Below, one piece after another: positions 10,506 through 22,700 of a stretch of 33,728 nt of DNA (position 1 is its first letter; each line of letters starts with the position of its first letter). The DNA is from Pelargonium cotyledonis (lineage: Eukaryota > Streptophyta > Magnoliopsida > Geraniales > Geraniaceae): contig JAYMTA010000242.1 of NCBI GenBank assembly GCA_036897625.1, positions 1-33,728 of the forward strand, in the 5' to 3' direction. A program made the translations under genes and the position numbers. Under the pieces are notes generated by a model. That model searched no databases and was not told the DNA's origin. It was given only the letters and a program-made list of their open reading frames with translations.

Positions 10506-13500
10506 TTACCCCCTCCTGGATATTTTATTCTCCACCTTTTCAATCTCTTTCATGTACCTTCTCTCGTCCAGTTTTTCAATTGCCATCTCCTGATAATCTA
10601 CTTTGTCAGAATTATATATATCGGCCGTGATTCTACCTGTTATCCACTGAGCGAGAAAGTACTGACAACAAGCAAACAAGGAAAACAAAACTGTATTATT
10701 TATCAATCCCTGCATCATTACAAAAGTGCAGACAATTAGGAATTTGGAAGCTTACTTGAACTGTTAAGAGTAAAGGAATAAAGATCTTCCCTTTCTCATT
10801 GGGATTTACCCCTTCAATCAGCTTCTTGTCAACCAAAATAGGGTTACTTCCTCCCAGTGCAACATCAGTGATTGCTCCAACTATATTTGGAATCCAAGCA
10901 ATCCCATTTGGAAGAACCTGCCATCCAAATAACAATCTTAGAACTCCAAAGTTAAAATTATTTCAATGAAGTATTGAGCGTTAGGCTGATAGCTAACCTT
11001 TTCCTCACTTTCATTCTTATTGCATCTCCCACTATTTTCAACCAAAACAACAGGAATGACAGAACTCTACAAGAAGCCAAGCCCGCAAAGATATATGAGA
11101 TTTGAGAAAAAACAGTTTTAAATCAAAGCACAAAAGCAATTGATAGTATGATATTATGTTAGTACAGCTTATACATCATAAATGTTTTCACCTCCCGAGT
11201 TTTTATACTTCTCTACCTTCATCTACATGAGAACATATTTCAAAAGATCCCTGAATCTCTTTTCCTTATGAAATTAAAAAAAAAAAAATGACACAATCTT
11301 ATCATTTAAAAAAGCATAAATAAATAGATCAGACTACTGTAAAAAAATACCATGCTGGAGATGCAGTGAAAACTTGAAAGGCATACCTCTAAGTCACAAT
11401 TTCATTAGTTACCAAAAAAACGTAAACTAGGGAAATGACAGTAGATCATACCACTATAAATTTTACATGATGGGAATGCAATGGAAACTTGAAAGACATT
11501 CTTCCAAGTCAATAATTTAATTAGTTACAAAATGAAAGGAACTACTATTCATTTTGCTATTGATTTAGGAAGCAATTGGTAAATATCATGATGATTATAA
11601 CAAGGGGTTTCCAGGACAATGATCCAAACTAACAGCATGGTAGTTACCAATTGATGTGCCAAAAGGCATGTCCCTTCAGTTATGGTGACGTATACTATTA
11701 TAGGCATAATCAAATAAGGATGAAAAAAACACGGAGTTAATGACTCATGAGATAAGGTTATCCTTCTTGGTTTAACAAGAAGCCAAATCAATCAAAAGCA
11801 ATGAGAGATCAGTATGCTATTAAAAAGCAGAGTTTCTTGAAGATGGATGAATACTGTAAAAGTAAAGTAAGTCTGAAATGAGGATTTGGTCAAATATGCA
11901 ACCAAAAAAAAGTACCGAAGTAACATGGGGAAAACTTATAAACGCATACACGACATGTTAGACACACAATATTATACAAGAACTTGTTCCAAGACCAAAT
12001 GAACAGTTTAGAGTCTAATACCCTAAGCTAGACTGGACCTTTTTTCATCCCTCCTTTATGGGTTTGTAATTATAAACAACTTAAAACCTGCTTATTACAA
12101 TAAGATTTTCATAGTTTCTTTTCATTCTGCCTATGAACGTATAACCTCTAGGTTTAAACACTGGTACAAGGGAAGGAGTGGTATCCAATGTGAACTGTGG
12201 ATATACTAAGACAAAAGGCAGAAAAAAAATAGAATTTTGGAATTTTGTACAACAAACAAGAGGCAAAAGGTTGCATTACTGAATGAAAATCAAGAGTGCA
12301 TATTACGTCAAGTTATGGTATTTATGCACCTAAGATCATCCAGTCCCTCAATTGTAGGACAAAAAGATACAGTTAACTGTTTTCTTTGTTATGGACCATC
12401 TAGCCATAGTATGTTATGTACAGTTCTACATACTGCAAGAAGTCAATCATGATCACCTAATTCAGTTTTGAGATATGGCTAGTAGGAAGGAATATTTAAG
12501 CACATCTCAACTAAAATTAGACAATATGGATGATCTATATTGGTTTCTTTGTTTGACAGATGAGCCTAAATAATTTTCTTCCATTCTCCAAGGTTCAGAA
12601 TTGCAACAGTAACTTCTTAATAGAAACCATATGCATTCATGAATTAAAATGGGAGAGCAAAGTAAGCAGATCAATACTTAGTCTATATAAATTATACAAA
12701 GAATACAATGCATTAGCATTATAAAGTAAGAAACCATAATAACACATTGACCATTTAGATTCAAGTAGATGTGAAAAGGAAAAAAACCTTCATATCTCCT
12801 TTTTTAAGTCGTGCTCCATCCCAAACTACTTTTAGAAGAGCCTCTGATCTTCTAGAACAAAATTCATCATAGCTCAAATCGTCCGGGGGAGAGACCTGAG
12901 CATGCGTGAGGACAACCATAGCTCTCCTCCATATGGCCTTACCAAATGTGTCAGTTATAGCTTTCACAATCTGTTTATCCAAGGCATCCACCCTATACGC
13001 ATCTAAGCGGTCCACGTAGAGTAGGACATCTATGGTCTTGTTCAACAAGAAACTGTCCAATCAGCCCACAGTTCAGAATCTCAAACTAACTAGAACTCAA
13101 CATCAAGAAAAGTCCGAAACATACATTCCCAATACAATTTCAAATAAACACACAACATCTCTAACAAAACAACCACAATCAACTAACCGCTTTATTATCT
13201 CCAGAGCCTGGTCATTGATGTATCCGCCTTCTATGAGGCCGGGAGTGTCAATGATATTCAAAGTAAATCCTGACTTTGAGCGCGACACCATAACCGGTCT
13301 AGGAAGCTCAGCCTTTACATACACATATACACAACTAAACATCAGCACTAATAGCATTGTTGAAATGAGTTATGAAAGCAAGAACTGAAACAACAAATAC
13401 CTGAAATGTGGCAACAGAGGTAATTTTTTCCCCCAAAATAGAGTTCACAGTGGAGGATTTTCCAACACCACCTTTTCCCATTACAAGTATTGTCAAAGTA

Positions 13501-13722
13501 CTCACATCCTAATTAAATTCCAATACCGAACTAGCATTAATCATACCACCAAAAAAAAAAACGAATTTGTGTACATAGATACGTAATTAAACATGATATT
13601 GAATTTTGAGAAATGCAAGGAACCTCCTGCTTGAGTTTTCCGAGCAATTCGAGCAATTTGGACTGGGTGGCAGCAGGAAAATTCTGAATTCCTGACCATT
13701 CACGAACTAGTTGAACCGCCAT
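10506..13722 (-). CDS. TOC34: Toc34-type chloroplast protein import receptor GTPase
   Basis: Exons on the minus strand, 5' to 3': 13722-13624, 13508-13401, 13312-13188, 13052-12788, 11066-10998, 10917-10756, 10661-10506. They join to 327 codons plus stop with GT-AG introns. The product is an outer-envelope GTPase that binds preprotein transit peptides in the TOC complex. Motifs: P-loop GKGGVGKS at residues 44-51; DTPG at 91-94; YVDRLDAYRVD with Arg126 and Arg131 matching the dimer-interface arginines; THAQ as the G4 region; VENSGRCNKN as G5; and a hydrophobic segment at about 266-287, the C-terminal membrane anchor. The opening MAVQLVREWSGIQNFPAATQ is typical of Toc33/34. The frame upstream of this ATG is open but not family-like, so this start is preferred. 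The tail after the anchor is unusual. The gene is convergent with FSD2. Confidence 0.94.
11067..12787 (-). other. Toc34 intron 4 (1.7 kb)
   Basis: A long intron between the GTPase core exon and the exon carrying VENSGRCNKN. It is AT-rich and I see no mobile-element ends or protein-like frames in it. A short similarity pair, aatgcagtggaaacttgaaag-like phrases near 11358 and 11474, suggests an old local duplication of about 110 bp spacing. Confidence 0.5.
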
Positions 13723-16700
13723 TCGTTTGGAATCTGAGAAAATGCAAGAAAATTTAAACCCTAAACCTTGGTAGAATATAAAGTTACCGAAAACGAAGAA
13801 CCACTCCAAGTCTGAATTTATTAGCCTTATCTTCAAGTTTGGCAGAGAGAGCAAGTCAGACCCGAATTTGGAGCATAAACGGATTGCCCCAATTTTTATT
13901 CTACCCGAACTCACGGATACCCAAACTTAGATCCAAGTGAATCGTACTCAATTTAGGTCAATTCGGGCTAGGGATTTTTCAAATTGAACCCAACAAACTC
14001 GGTCCTAAAATTTGAATTGTTGCCTACAAGACTTCCTCGTATTGTTATTTTTAAAACTCAACCAACAAATAGGAAGTTCAACTATCTACTAGGAGTGTTC
14101 ACAGGCTGATTACGTGTTCGTTAATGGAAGCGGGCAACTCAATCCGCTCGTTGTGAGTTGTAATGTTGCAATTCACGAACCACCGACGAGTTAACTACTT
14201 TTTTTGTCGGGTTATGAATTGCAGATTACAGATGGTATGATGAGTTACGCACAATCCGCCGAATACACATGGGAGACTTGTCCCAAACCTAATCAAATAA
14301 TCAAAACATAATTAAATTTTGAATGAATTTGCATTTAATTAATGAGGTCTAACAAAATACAAATCATAAGAGTAAGTCATCCAAAATTAATTTGGGCAGA
14401 AAAATAATCACATTAGGAATGAATCACTAAAATTAGCAAAATAGATTAATCAAATTATCCAAACCTAATACTGATGTCTCTTAGAATTTTAGTTGGTTGG
14501 ACAGATGAGTTACCCATTTGTTAGAGTTAGTGAACTCATGACCCATCCACTACAAATAGATTTTGTGAACTCATTAGAGATTATCTAGTCGGGAAGAGAC
14601 TTGTTTTACATTATCATGTCGCAAAGAGGGGAAGCATAGTTGTGGAGGGCTAACAAGATGCGTGTAACATCATTTAGTAAACTTATTGTAAAATTTGACG
14701 ACAACAAATAAAGGTAATTTTTTTTATTTAGTCCCTAAACTTTCGTTTTTCGGTCCAATTTAGTTTCTAAATTTTTTTTAAACCTAAAGTAGTCATTGAA
14801 TTTTTGCGTTTCAACATAATTTGGTTCATGAACTTTTATTTGATCTGTAATAGTACATGAATTTCTAATATTTACCAAAAATGTTATTTGCTATTAAACC
14901 TTATATCAGTATCCCGTATAATATATACCAAAAATGTTCCTTGCTAAAATAGTCATTAAGTTTTGTCATACTTTAAGCTACAAATACAATATCAAGGTAG
15001 CCATCTGTAATATCTTTTTAACACCAAAAAAAAAAACACTATTAGTTTATTAATACTTCAAATTGGAAGATAAAAAGGCAAGTATGAAAAAGAAACTGAA
15101 AATCTAACTAACTCGTGGACCACTAAGTTCACAGACCAATCCAACAATAGAAAATTGAGATGAGCCACATTGGCTAATACAACATTAATGATAAAACCAA
15201 AGACACTATATTCCTCCCCATAAACTCGAATAATCAAAATGATGGTAATGAAATTCTCCCCTCCAACATGAAGAGCACGAACAACAAACGACGATTGCAC
15301 TTGAAGTTCAAGCCAACCACGAGGAGTACTATGCCAACCGCCTCTTGTCACCATCGTGTATGTCATCTGATATGACAGCAAACTCGAAGTATGATTCGAT
15401 AACTCTGACTAGATCGCCACCTTCCAAGCCAGCTTCTCATTCTCTGCAATAGTCTCATGCAGTCGCGAATTTACACCGCAAATTTGCAAACCCTAACAAA
15501 ACTTTAACTTGATATCAAAACAAGACTCACTATTAGAACGGGAAAGACTGCAATTTGCAATAAGCAAGTCTTAGAGATTGCCTCTGCTCTATTTTTTTTT
15601 ATAGCGGATATAACCGAATATTATTTCAATAGGGATGAGCACTGATACACCCTGAAGAAACATAAACAAATTCGAAACTAACAAGTAGAACAAAACCAAT
15701 TAAAGTCTAAGCTACTACAATTCGAGAAACGAAAAACAAAATCAGAAAAACAAAACAAGTGGTAGAGCAACGATGCAAAACAAGCTAAGTGGAAACCGTC
15801 CCAGACCATCATGAAGAGTAAAAACTCCACTGAACTGGGCGTTACCCAGTTTAACCAAACCGGGGGCACTATGCAAGCCCTCCCCCAACCTGTCCAACCA
15901 ATGCCGAACTCTGATGGATTTTCTCCAAGTCATACTGGATCAGACCCCAACCTACCCGACAACCCCGTAACCTAATCCTATCACAATGGCCACTGTCTCC
16001 GCCTTCCACTGCCACTTCTTCTCTTTGCCAACATAGATTGAACTCTGCCATAGCCACAAATTTCGATGATGATGTCGATGCCCTAAGCCTTCTGCTACCG
16101 ACTCTCAAACCCTACTCGTCACAAACGAAAGCAGTCACCGAGTCCCTCCCGCAGCTCTAAAATTAAGAGCAGTCGTAGACAAACAAATATCATATCCGAC
16201 TCTAGAAATAGCATATAGAAAGAGAGGCACAAACCCTAATTTTTTTTAAGGTAACCATATTTCATTTAAAAAAAATGTAAATAGAATAAGAGAAAGTTAA
16301 ATTATGACTATGATTAAGTCAGATGAGTTTGGATGTGATAAAAATATTTAAAGATGTCAAATCGTCAATAGTGCGTAACCTCTGAGAAGACTCAATGTTA
16401 ATATCTAAAAAGTTAAATTTTGTTGTTTTTATGGTAACAATGATGTAAAATTGAGGTTCAACAAAAGTTAGTGCCAACTAACACACAAGAGTCGATATAG
16501 CTGACCAAGAAATGTAACTGACGAAATAGAAAATAATTTTTTTTAAAAAAAACACGACTTCGGCTCCGAGTCTGACCTGAGCAACAGCAACAGGTCCGTC
16601 TTGAAATTGTTGTCAAATTCACATTTGCAGCCAAAACCATCTCTCACTCCACTTTTGACCCTTGATTGGACTAACAGACTCTCCACACAATTTTTTGGTA

Positions 16701-16771
16701 TTGGAGGTGAAGACTGTACTGTTGTGAGCTCTCTCCGGCGGTGGTTGGGGGTTTCGTTTCGTCGCCGAATT
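13723..16771. other. Divergent intergenic region between Toc34 and NHX
   Basis: It must contain the promoters of both genes, which are transcribed away from each other. At 14700-14960 lie diverged copies of the dispersed phrase family seen at the left edge (for example ggttcatgaacttttatttg). Positions 14100-14640 contain low-complexity, repeat-like phrases around gtgaactcat and gggtta. Open frames on the minus strand at 15058-15381 and 15678-16108 are not recognised as proteins. I found no convincing gene. Confidence 0.5.
15592..16150 (-). mobile_element. Possible degenerate LINE/retroposon 3' region
   Basis: Read on the minus strand, a G-rich, relatively GC-rich segment (about 16150-15830) is followed by a T-rich stretch. 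It ends in a run of ten A (complement of the T run at 15592-15601) after ttcggttatatccgctat. This architecture resembles the better preserved retroposon at 28600-29356. I could not find matching target duplications, so this is a weak call. Confidence 0.3.
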
Positions 16772-19700
16772 ATGAGGATGGAGGATGACCTCATATCGCC
16801 GACGGTGGCGCGTGTCACTGAATCGTCCCCCGGAAACGATCAGCAAGCGGCCGGAGTCGGAATCCTTCTCCAGATCATGATGCTCGTCCTCTCCTTCGTC
16901 CTCGGCCACCTTCTTCGCCGTCACAAATTCTATTACCTTCCTGAAGCCAGTGCTTCTCTTCTCATAGGTATCGTTTCGTTTCTTTAGGTTTTTGGTCAAA
17001 AAACTCATTTTCTTTGAGTTCATCGATTTTTATTGGAACGATCATTTCTCTTATTCGAATTTGGAATTCATCTGATTTTTTTCTGATTTTTGCAGGTTTA
17101 ATAGTTGGTGGACTTGCTAACATCTCAAATACTGAAACTAGCATCAGGCATTTTTTTTCTTTTATTATTTGTTAAGTTGTTATTTTAATAGAGTATTTAT
17201 TTTTAGTAAATATTTAGCTGCGTCTGTTGCCAATTGTTTTTGTTAATTTCTGCAGATCCTGGTTCAATTTCCATGAAGAGTTTTTCTTCCTGTTCCTGTT
17301 GCCGCCCATCATATTATATCCTAACTTCCATTCTAATGATATGTGGAGCTTTTTTTATTATAAAAAGATTGAATATTGTTGTTGTTCAAGCTTCAATTTT
17401 GCGTGGAATTGTCATTTCTTGGTTGTTGTATTGTGTTTCCTTGACATTTTTGTGCTCACTCAGTCAGGGTTCAGTCTTGCACCAGTAAGTTCTTGAATGC
17501 CCACTTTTAAATGCGCCATTCAAGTAACCATATTTCATATTTTTATGGTGTCATTTGTTTCAATTTTGTGAATTCTGCAGAAACCTTTCTTCTCAAACTT
17601 TGGGGCCATAGTCACATTTTCCATTCTGGGAACATTTGTATCTGCTGTTGTTACAGGTGTTCTAGTGTGAGTATATCTTTCCTTTTAAAAACTCCCCATT
17701 TTGTGATTTTTTTGTATTATGTAATTTAGTATAATGGTCTTTTACTCTTTTAATAAATATAATTCTCTTTTCAAATGCTTTCTGTTACAGGTACCTTGGT
17801 GGTGCTGCATACCTCATGTATAAACTGCCATTTGTTGAATGTCTGATGTTCGGTGCTCTTATATCAGCAACAGACCCTGTCACTGTTTTGTCCATATTTC
17901 AGGTGCTTTGGGATTTGACTGCAATCTCTGACATAGTTAATTTATTATCACAACCATGCTTTAGTAATATACAATATGCAGTTTGTGAGACGATGCATCA
18001 TAACAGTTATCAAAATACCAATAGGTCTGCAGAAGAGAGAAAAATCTTATTGAAAACGATGTGAATTATATTATGTGACAATTTGTTAAGCATGTTGAAC
18101 AATGATTTACCGAACTATTTTATATGAAGTCCATAACATTTATGACATTTTTTTTCTTCTGAATAAAAGTAAGATATGAAAAGGTTTGTTGAACCCTTTT
18201 ATCTGAAATGAAGAAAACTTAAAATATTCAGTGAATCATTCTATTTCTTACTCCCCATCCACCCACACAATTTAGTTCAGTGCCACACCATTATAAAAGC
18301 TGCAAATGAAACCTAATTTTTCATATGCCAAACTCAAATCTCTATCAACTCCAAAGCCGAGTTCTGTTTTCTCAATCTTACCAAGCAACAGAAGAATAGA
18401 AGCTGACCCAAGTTTTATCTATATTTATTTGCTGTGAACATTATTGCAGGAACTTGGCACAGACACAAACCTATACGCTCTGGTGTTTGGTGAATCTGTA
18501 CTGAATGATGCTGTGAGTTGTTTCATGCTGTCAATATTCCAGTCTTGTTTTGTGTATTTTTCTTTTCCAAAATTATCTGGACAATGTTAACCTCTTCCTT
18601 TTCCTCCCTCGGATGAATATTACGAAATTGGTAGATGGCAATATCCTTGTACAGGTATGTAAAGTAACTTACATTATAGTTGTCTCCACTGTCCAGCTAT
18701 ATACTGGTTGCAGTTTGGTTCTAAATCATTTTGTATTTTGTTTTACAGAACTATGTCTTTGGTAAGAAGTGAATCTTCTGGTCAAAACTTTTTCATGGTC
18801 ATCATCAGGTTTCTTGAGACCTTTGTTGGATCAATGTCTGCAGGTCAGTCTTACTGTCAGTTTTTTTCTTCTTTAATTAATTGAATCTCCTTTTTTCTTT
18901 GATGTAAAAGAAATATCATATTTTCTCTGCATGGTTAAATATATAATTAGGGCATAATATGTATTTGTTGAGAAAAATGTACATCAGTTGTTGGAGATAA
19001 GAGTTACCCAGGATTAGAAGTCTTGTCTGTGATTTGTTTGCGGATGTTATTTTTTGTGTTACTTTACTACTTTTAATCTCATGCGTTGCATGGAGGAGAA
19101 TATTATTATTGTTGATGAAAATGATAAGATAAAGAGAGTTCATAGCCATAACCTTCTTAAACGTAATAACAATTGAAATAGAAATGTTATTAGGGATAAT
19201 TAAATTGATATTTGAAAATGAAAAGAGAAACATAAGAGGAGAGCTTTGCTAGTACCTTAAATTCGTAAAGTAATTTTAGTTTCATATAAATAACAAATAG
19301 TATAAGTGAATAAGTTTTTATTTATTTATTACATATTTCAACCCCTAATACATATTATAATGAGTGTCGTTCCTGTATTTGTTTGTCGAAAAATATAACC
19401 ATCACTAAAAGGTCAAAGCGCTGACTCTGCATTTCCCCACATAACCTGAGTATAAGTTGTTTCACACAGAAAATTTGTAAGAATGACCTAAGAAGTTCAT
19501 TGTTAACTGTGTAAACCAACTTTTTGAGAACATTGTGCCATTTCAAACTTGGGCATTTATCTTGGGAGAGGTTTGGATTACTAATATCTCTAGAAGAAGT
19601 TTCTTCCCGCATTAGCCTTTATTTCAATTTCTCTGCAAGTTCTAGGAAGCTCTGAATATCTTGTCAAATGCCAACTAGATGTTTGTGTTTTCTAAAAAAG

Positions 19701-22700
19701 GAAACTTCCCTTCCTGTACATTTCTGAATTCCTTATCATTTTCGTATTGGTTTTTAGGGCTTATGTCTAATATAGTTGTGCAATGCCTTTGAATAAAACA
19801 TCTCAAAATTCTTGTTGCATTGTTCTTTTGGTCTGTGCTTGTAAGTATCATAATAACGTAATGAGTTTTTCTATAGGAAAAATGTTCCACACACTCCAAA
19901 CTACTGTATCATTTTCCTCTATGAAATGACATTGGTTTGATAGATTGCACGTGGGTTCTATATGTTTGGTTTTACTATTCCAAATTTCTATACTGTTTCA
20001 AGGTTGCTAAAAGTTAATTTTATTGTTGCTTTGTAGGTGTTGTGGTTGGATTTACTTCTGCTTTGATATCCTTTTGAATCCAGCATTTATTTCTATATCA
20101 GTTTTTATTCTTCAGTAATTTTAACTGGTTTGAAGTATTGTGAAACCTTAACTCCCCAAACCTTTTTAAGTATGCTGGTTTGGATATTGACAAGTAAGTA
20201 CTGTACTATATCTTTCTTTGCCTAACTTTTGTTTGTTCATTCATGCCATATCTGACATGCTGACCCAAACTCTGTTCTGTGCAGTCTTCAGAACTTGGAG
20301 TGCTGTCTTTTTGTTCTGTTCCCATATTTCTCGTAAGCAATTTTGTGGACTATTATTTCATGCTCTGTGAGCCTGTTACTCTCTTGTTTTATGATGCACT
20401 TGAATATAAAACTATCTTATTTGTAGGTATATGCTTGCTGAAGGTCTTGGCCTATCTGGAATTGTGTCGATCTTATTCACAGGAATCGTAAGTGGATGTC
20501 TTTTGGTTTAATTTTAGTTACCTGTTACTTTTTGAAGCAGCTTAGGAAATATTGGTTTTTCTATGATAGGTCATGAAGCGCTACACATACTCAAATTTGT
20601 CAGAAAATTCTCAACGATTCGTATCTGCATTTTTCCATTTGATATCCTCATTGGCAGAAACATTTGTGTAAGGATGTCTTTATTATTCACTGATGTTGGA
20701 GGTTGAATAGTGTTTATATACTTGGTGCTTCATGCTTTCATTTGATTTGCAGATTTATATACATGGGATTTGATATTGCCATGGAACAACATAGTTGGTC
20801 TCATGCTGGGTTCATCTTTTTCTCAATCGTATCCTTGTGACCTGAAGATTGTGCAACTCTTTCTCTCTCTCTCTCTCTCTCTCACTCACACACACACACA
20901 CACACACACAACATTTGTTGTTCCCCTTAACTTAGCCATGCTTTCCCTAGCTGTTTATTGTAGTTGCGAGGTACGCGTGTTTTATTTGTTAACATTAATA
21001 AACATTGACCATCAATTATTCATTTTACTTTTGTTTTGGTATGATGCCATGTTTTTAATCAGGGTTGTGTAATAATTTTGTTTAGGGCTGCAAATGTCTT
21101 TTCTTGTGCCTATTTGGTCAATTTAGTTCGTCCTGCTCGTAGAAAAATACCTATGAAGCATCAGAAGGCACTCTGGTACAGTGGTAAGGAGAGGGAAAGT
21201 TGCTGGTTGTTTGACTCAAATTTTGTATTAACATTTCCTAATAACCATGTATTGTTCTTGTAGGACTAAGAGGGGCTATGGCTTTTGCTCTTGCTCTGCA
21301 ATCACTTCATGATCTTCCTGATGGACACGGCCGGACAATTTTCAGTGCTACTACTGCAATAGTTGTTTTGACGGTAAGCAACCTGAATTTCATCATTACA
21401 TCAGTTCCTTTTGTTGATAACTGGTGAAATTTGAGCATGTAGGATTCACTTTTTTTTTTTATTCTTTCTCTCTTTCTTTCTTACATAGGTATATTTATAT
21501 GTCATCCTTGCTTGGCAAAACTTTATCCTGAACCTGGATTATTTTTTTTCTTTTACAAAGGGTCTATCTGTCGTAGGCTTATTACACATATAATATAGAG
21601 TCGTTCAACCTAATTAGAAGGTGTGAAATATTATCTTTCAGTACGACTATATATTACTTCCCCTTGTGTACACGATATGTTTTTCCATTTCCTTTTATTT
21701 TTATGAAAGTCTTAACATCCTCATTTGCCTACGGGTTTATTGGGGAAAGGTTGTTTTGGTCCTAAGCCCTAAAGAAGCTAAATATGCTAAATAAAAAGGA
21801 AGTGCATGCTAGCCTTTTATTTGCTCATGTGGGATTGTCACGAGAACTTGTTCATCCCAAAATTTTTTGTATAACAGGGTTGTTAGTTTTGGAACTTGAG
21901 ATGCACAGCGGAAAGACGGCATTAGTATATTTTTCTTCCTTTGTTTGGTGGTACCTCACAGATTGTCATTTGTTTGCAATGGCCACTAATAGCATGATTT
22001 AACCAAACTCATCATAAATCCATATTAATTAAGGTCTATCGAGTCCTTTGTGAGAGCTCCCGGTGATATTCCTCATTTAGATATTTATCATCTTGTTAGC
22101 CTCATATTTGCCGTCACAAATCCTTCATTTGATTCTAATTGTTTCTTTTTTTTTTTTTTTTGAAATCGCTGTCTCTCTATCTCATCCGATCTATCATTCT
22201 ATCTTAGGCTGCCTTCCTCATAGTAAACAAGTTGTTTCCACCTATAGCTTCAAATTATTGCATTCTATTCTTATCTTCTAGTGCCACTTCCTTTCCACAT
22301 CCCAGTTTGGCTGTTTCCTTGCCCTTTAATATGTAATTTCTTCACCCAACATTTGGTATCATTAGGTTTAGAAAAGTGCACATTCAGACACATTCTATCA
22401 TTCACTATTGTCTTACCTTATTTATATGATTTTTCTCTTATCAGAGAAATATCCTTAGATTAGAAGCAACCCATGAATAATTATCAGATCCATCTAACTT
22501 TCTACTATCTCCTCGTGTATTGCAATGATTTGCTCTGATCTCTGAGTGACTGCTGACAGTAGGAATAACTTGGTGGTAACCTGAGCTTATTAGCTGCTGA
22601 ATTATTGTTTACAAAGAATGAAGATTAAATAACTCAAAAGCACAGGCTATACATTGCCATCGTGTGACAAACATCATTATAACTGCCTTCAGCAGAAATT

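Noticed and set aside
13734..13787. Possible 5' UTR intron of Toc34
   Set aside because: Splice-like motifs gtaac and ttctcag exist, but the interval is only 54 nt, shorter than usual plant introns, and no evidence requires it.
15058..15381. 107-codon minus-strand frame (GGWHSTPRGWLELQVQ)
   Set aside because: No family recognised, no splice context, and it lies among repeats; kept only as repeat-like DNA.
16601..16771. Possible N-terminal extension of the NHX protein
   Set aside because: The frame is open upstream, but its first codon at 16601 is TTG, not ATG. The first in-frame ATG is 16772, and the protein from there has the family length.
19080..19092. Hairpin catgcgttgcatg as a Helitron 3' end in NHX intron 9
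   Set aside because: No CTRR end follows within 15 bases and no matching TC 5' terminus was found.
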